18,125 bases of DNA from Acidobacteriota bacterium (lineage in GTDB: Bacteria > Acidobacteriota > Vicinamibacteria > Vicinamibacterales > UBA8438), in contig WTGR01000145.1 of assembly GCA_011523485.1 (NCBI GenBank), positions 1 to 18,125 of the forward strand, in the 5' to 3' direction. The position numbers were made by a program, and so were the translations under genes. Below the pieces are notes generated by a model that did no database searches, was not told where the DNA came from, and saw only the letters and a program-made list of their open reading frames with translations. This document shows, piece by piece, positions 16,841-18,125 of the stretch. Numbering within the stretch: position 1 is the first letter of the stretch; every line of letters begins with the position of its first letter.

Positions 16841-17848
16841 ATGGCGTTGTTCAAACAGCCCCGCATCGATTTCGTGGCGCGCCGCTGGCAGGCGTTCGGC
16901 CTGTCCGCGCTGGTGGTCGTAGCGGGCATCGTCGTGCTGTTCACGCGGGGCGGCCTGCCCCTCGGGATCGACTTCTCCGGCGGATCCCTCATCGTGTTGC
17001 AGTTCGAGGAGCCGACCGGCGAGGGGGCGGTCCGCGACGCGCTCGCGAGCGTGGAGGAGAAGGTCGTTCAGCAGTACGGGGATGCGGGGGACAACGAGGT
17101 GCTCGTGCGCCTTCCCCTGTCCGGGCCGGAGGTCGGCGCGAGTCTGGAGGCCGGCGCGAACGAGGTCGTCGACGCGTTGCGGGCCAGCAGCCTCGGCGAG
17201 TTCGAGGTCATCAGCCAGGAGCTGGTCGGTCCGGTCATCGGACAGGAATTGCAGCGCCGGGGCATCAACGCGTTCGTCTTCGCGATGGCCGGCATTCTCG
17301 TCTACATCGGTCTGCGGTTCCGCTTCAGCTTTGCGGTGGGTGCGGTCGTCGCGGTCGTCCACGACATCGCCGTCACGCTCTCGCTGCTGACGTTCTTCGG
17401 CTACGAGCTGTCGCTGAACGTCGTGGCGGCGATGCTGACGATCACGGGTTATTCGGTCAACGACTCGATCGTGGTCTTCGACCGCGTGCGGGAGAACCTC
17501 CGCTTGATGCGGCGCGACACGTTCGGCCATCTCGTGAACACCAGCATCAACCAGACCCTGGCGCGCACCGTCATCACGTCGGGCACGACCGGATTCGCGG
17601 TGCTGGCGCTGTACGTGCTCGGCGGCGAGGTGTTGCGCGGTTTCGCCTTCACGATGCTGGTGGGCGTTCTGAGCGGCACGTACTCGACGATCTTCGTGGC
17701 CGCGATGATCGCCCTTGCGATTACGGAACGGCGCGGCGCGAGGGTGCAGCGGACCGTGCGCGCGGTGGCGGAGGAAAAGCCGGAGCCGCCGCAGCAGGAG
17801 ACCCCGCAGCGATCCAGACGTCGCTCGCGGCGCGCCCGGGCTTCGTAG
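16841..17848 (+). CDS. secF: Protein translocase subunit SecF
   Basis: SecF pairs with SecD in the inner membrane to complete proton-driven export. The 335-residue protein has an N-terminal helix (about residues 17-35), [10 protein letters not shown], a small periplasmic domain and GPVIGQEL. Five further helices follow, with the conserved [20 protein letters not shown] carrying Asp208. After the last helix comes a cytoplasmic tail of about 40 residues, with an acidic/proline-rich part followed by an Arg-rich end ([13 protein letters not shown]). The tail makes the protein slightly longer than many SecF proteins. secF starts one base after secD ends, so the two are coupled; uppP begins 34 bases downstream. 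Confidence 0.96.
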   Translation: MALFKQPRIDFVARRWQAFGLSALVVVAGIVVLFTRGGLPLGIDFSGGSLIVLQFEEPTGEGAVRDALASVEEKVVQQYGDAGDNEVLVRLPLSGPEVGASLEAGANEVVDALRASSLGEFEVISQELVGPVIGQELQRRGINAFVFAMAGILVYIGLRFRFSFAVGAVVAVVHDIAVTLSLLTFFGYELSLNVVAAMLTITGYSVNDSIVVFDRVRENLRLMRRDTFGHLVNTSINQTLARTVITSGTTGFAVLALYVLGGEVLRGFAFTMLVGVLSGTYSTIFVAAMIALAITERRGARVQRTVRAVAEEKPEPPQQETPQRSRRRSRRARAS

Positions 17849-17882
17849 AAGAACGCGACCGGATGTTCGAGCGCTGCGATCC

Positions 17883-18125
17883 GTGACCGCGCTGGAAGCT
17901 GCGTTGCTCGGGACGGTTCAGGGGCTGACGGAGTTCCTGCCGATATCGAGTTCGGCGCACCTGCTGCTCGCCCGGGCTTTCTTCGGCTGGGAGACCGGCG
18001 CACGGTTCGGTCTGGCGTTCGATGTCGCATGCCACATCGGTACGTTGCTCGCCGTGGCCGCCTACTATCGCCGGGACGTGGTGGAACTGACCCGCGCCGC
18101 GGCGATGCCGCGGACGTGGCTGGGC
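17883..18125 (+). CDS. uppP: Undecaprenyl-diphosphatase UppP (BacA), N-terminal part, cut by window end
   Basis: UppP is an integral membrane phosphatase that recycles undecaprenyl diphosphate, the lipid carrier for peptidoglycan and O-antigen units. Only the first 81 codons are in the window, and the frame stays open to the last base. The N-terminal signature is clear: [20 protein letters not shown] followed by [10 protein letters not shown], carrying the catalytic Glu and the conserved Ser residues. GTG 17883 is the natural start because the family begins a few residues before E-A-x-x-L-G. It lies 34 bases after secF in the same direction and may be the next gene of the sec transcript. The preceding gap holds a seven-codon ATG frame (17863-17886) whose TGA overlaps the GTG; I do not call this a gene. 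Confidence 0.93.
   Translation, partial: MTALEAALLGTVQGLTEFLPISSSAHLLLARAFFGWETGARFGLAFDVACHIGTLLAVAAYYRRDVVELTRAAAMPRTWLG

Overview
The window is 18 kb of GC-rich, densely packed chromosomal DNA from a Gram-negative bacterium. LptD, HtpX, YajC/SecD/SecF, D-Ala-D-Ala ligase and UppP indicate a diderm with LPS-type outer-membrane assembly. GC content, gene style and a secreted protein family of unknown function fit Acidobacteriota (possibly a Vicinamibacteria-like lineage). That placement is inference; no rRNA is present to test it. I see no tRNA, rRNA, CRISPR array, insertion sequence, integrase or phage gene, and no gap above 300 bases without a gene.

Layout. 1-941: the 3' part of thiC (+). 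982-1545: a secreted protein of unknown function (-), convergent with thiC and back-to-back with a carboxypeptidase G2-like M20 peptidase (1562-2719, +), which is followed by htpX (2740-3576, +). The end of htpX overlaps the end of an Rv2578c-like radical SAM gene (3521-4627, -). A long minus-strand cluster is transcribed toward it: deoxynucleoside kinase (9646-10287), folC (8257-9612), lptD (5712-8243), an Rmd-like NAD-dependent epimerase/dehydratase (4709-5674), then the radical SAM gene, which has its own candidate promoter. Divergent from the kinase is a lipoprotein fusing HEAT repeats to a cyclophilin domain (10317-12464, +). It converges on ddl (12513-13718, -). ddl is divergent from the last cluster, tgt-yajC-secD-secF-uppP (13746 to the window end, +), where uppP is cut by the window edge.

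Function. Most genes are housekeeping and many serve the envelope: protein export (YajC/SecD/SecF), inner-membrane quality control (HtpX), LPS insertion (LptD), peptidoglycan precursors and lipid carrier recycling (Ddl, UppP), deoxy-sugar reduction (Rmd-like) and a probable periplasmic folding factor (HEAT-cyclophilin). The others serve cofactor and nucleotide metabolism (ThiC, FolC, dNK) and tRNA modification (Tgt).

I did not find a defence system, biosynthetic cluster or other obviously new multi-gene system. The most notable signals are: (1) all three head-to-head gene pairs have overlapping -10-like elements on opposite strands, lying so close to the start codons that leaderless or near-leaderless transcripts are likely; (2) a nearly identical 15-base start module precedes two unrelated genes; (3) the cyclophilin domain of the HEAT fusion keeps the catalytic Arg but has lost much of the usual proline-binding groove; (4) the kinase P-loop and the LptD cysteine set are atypical.
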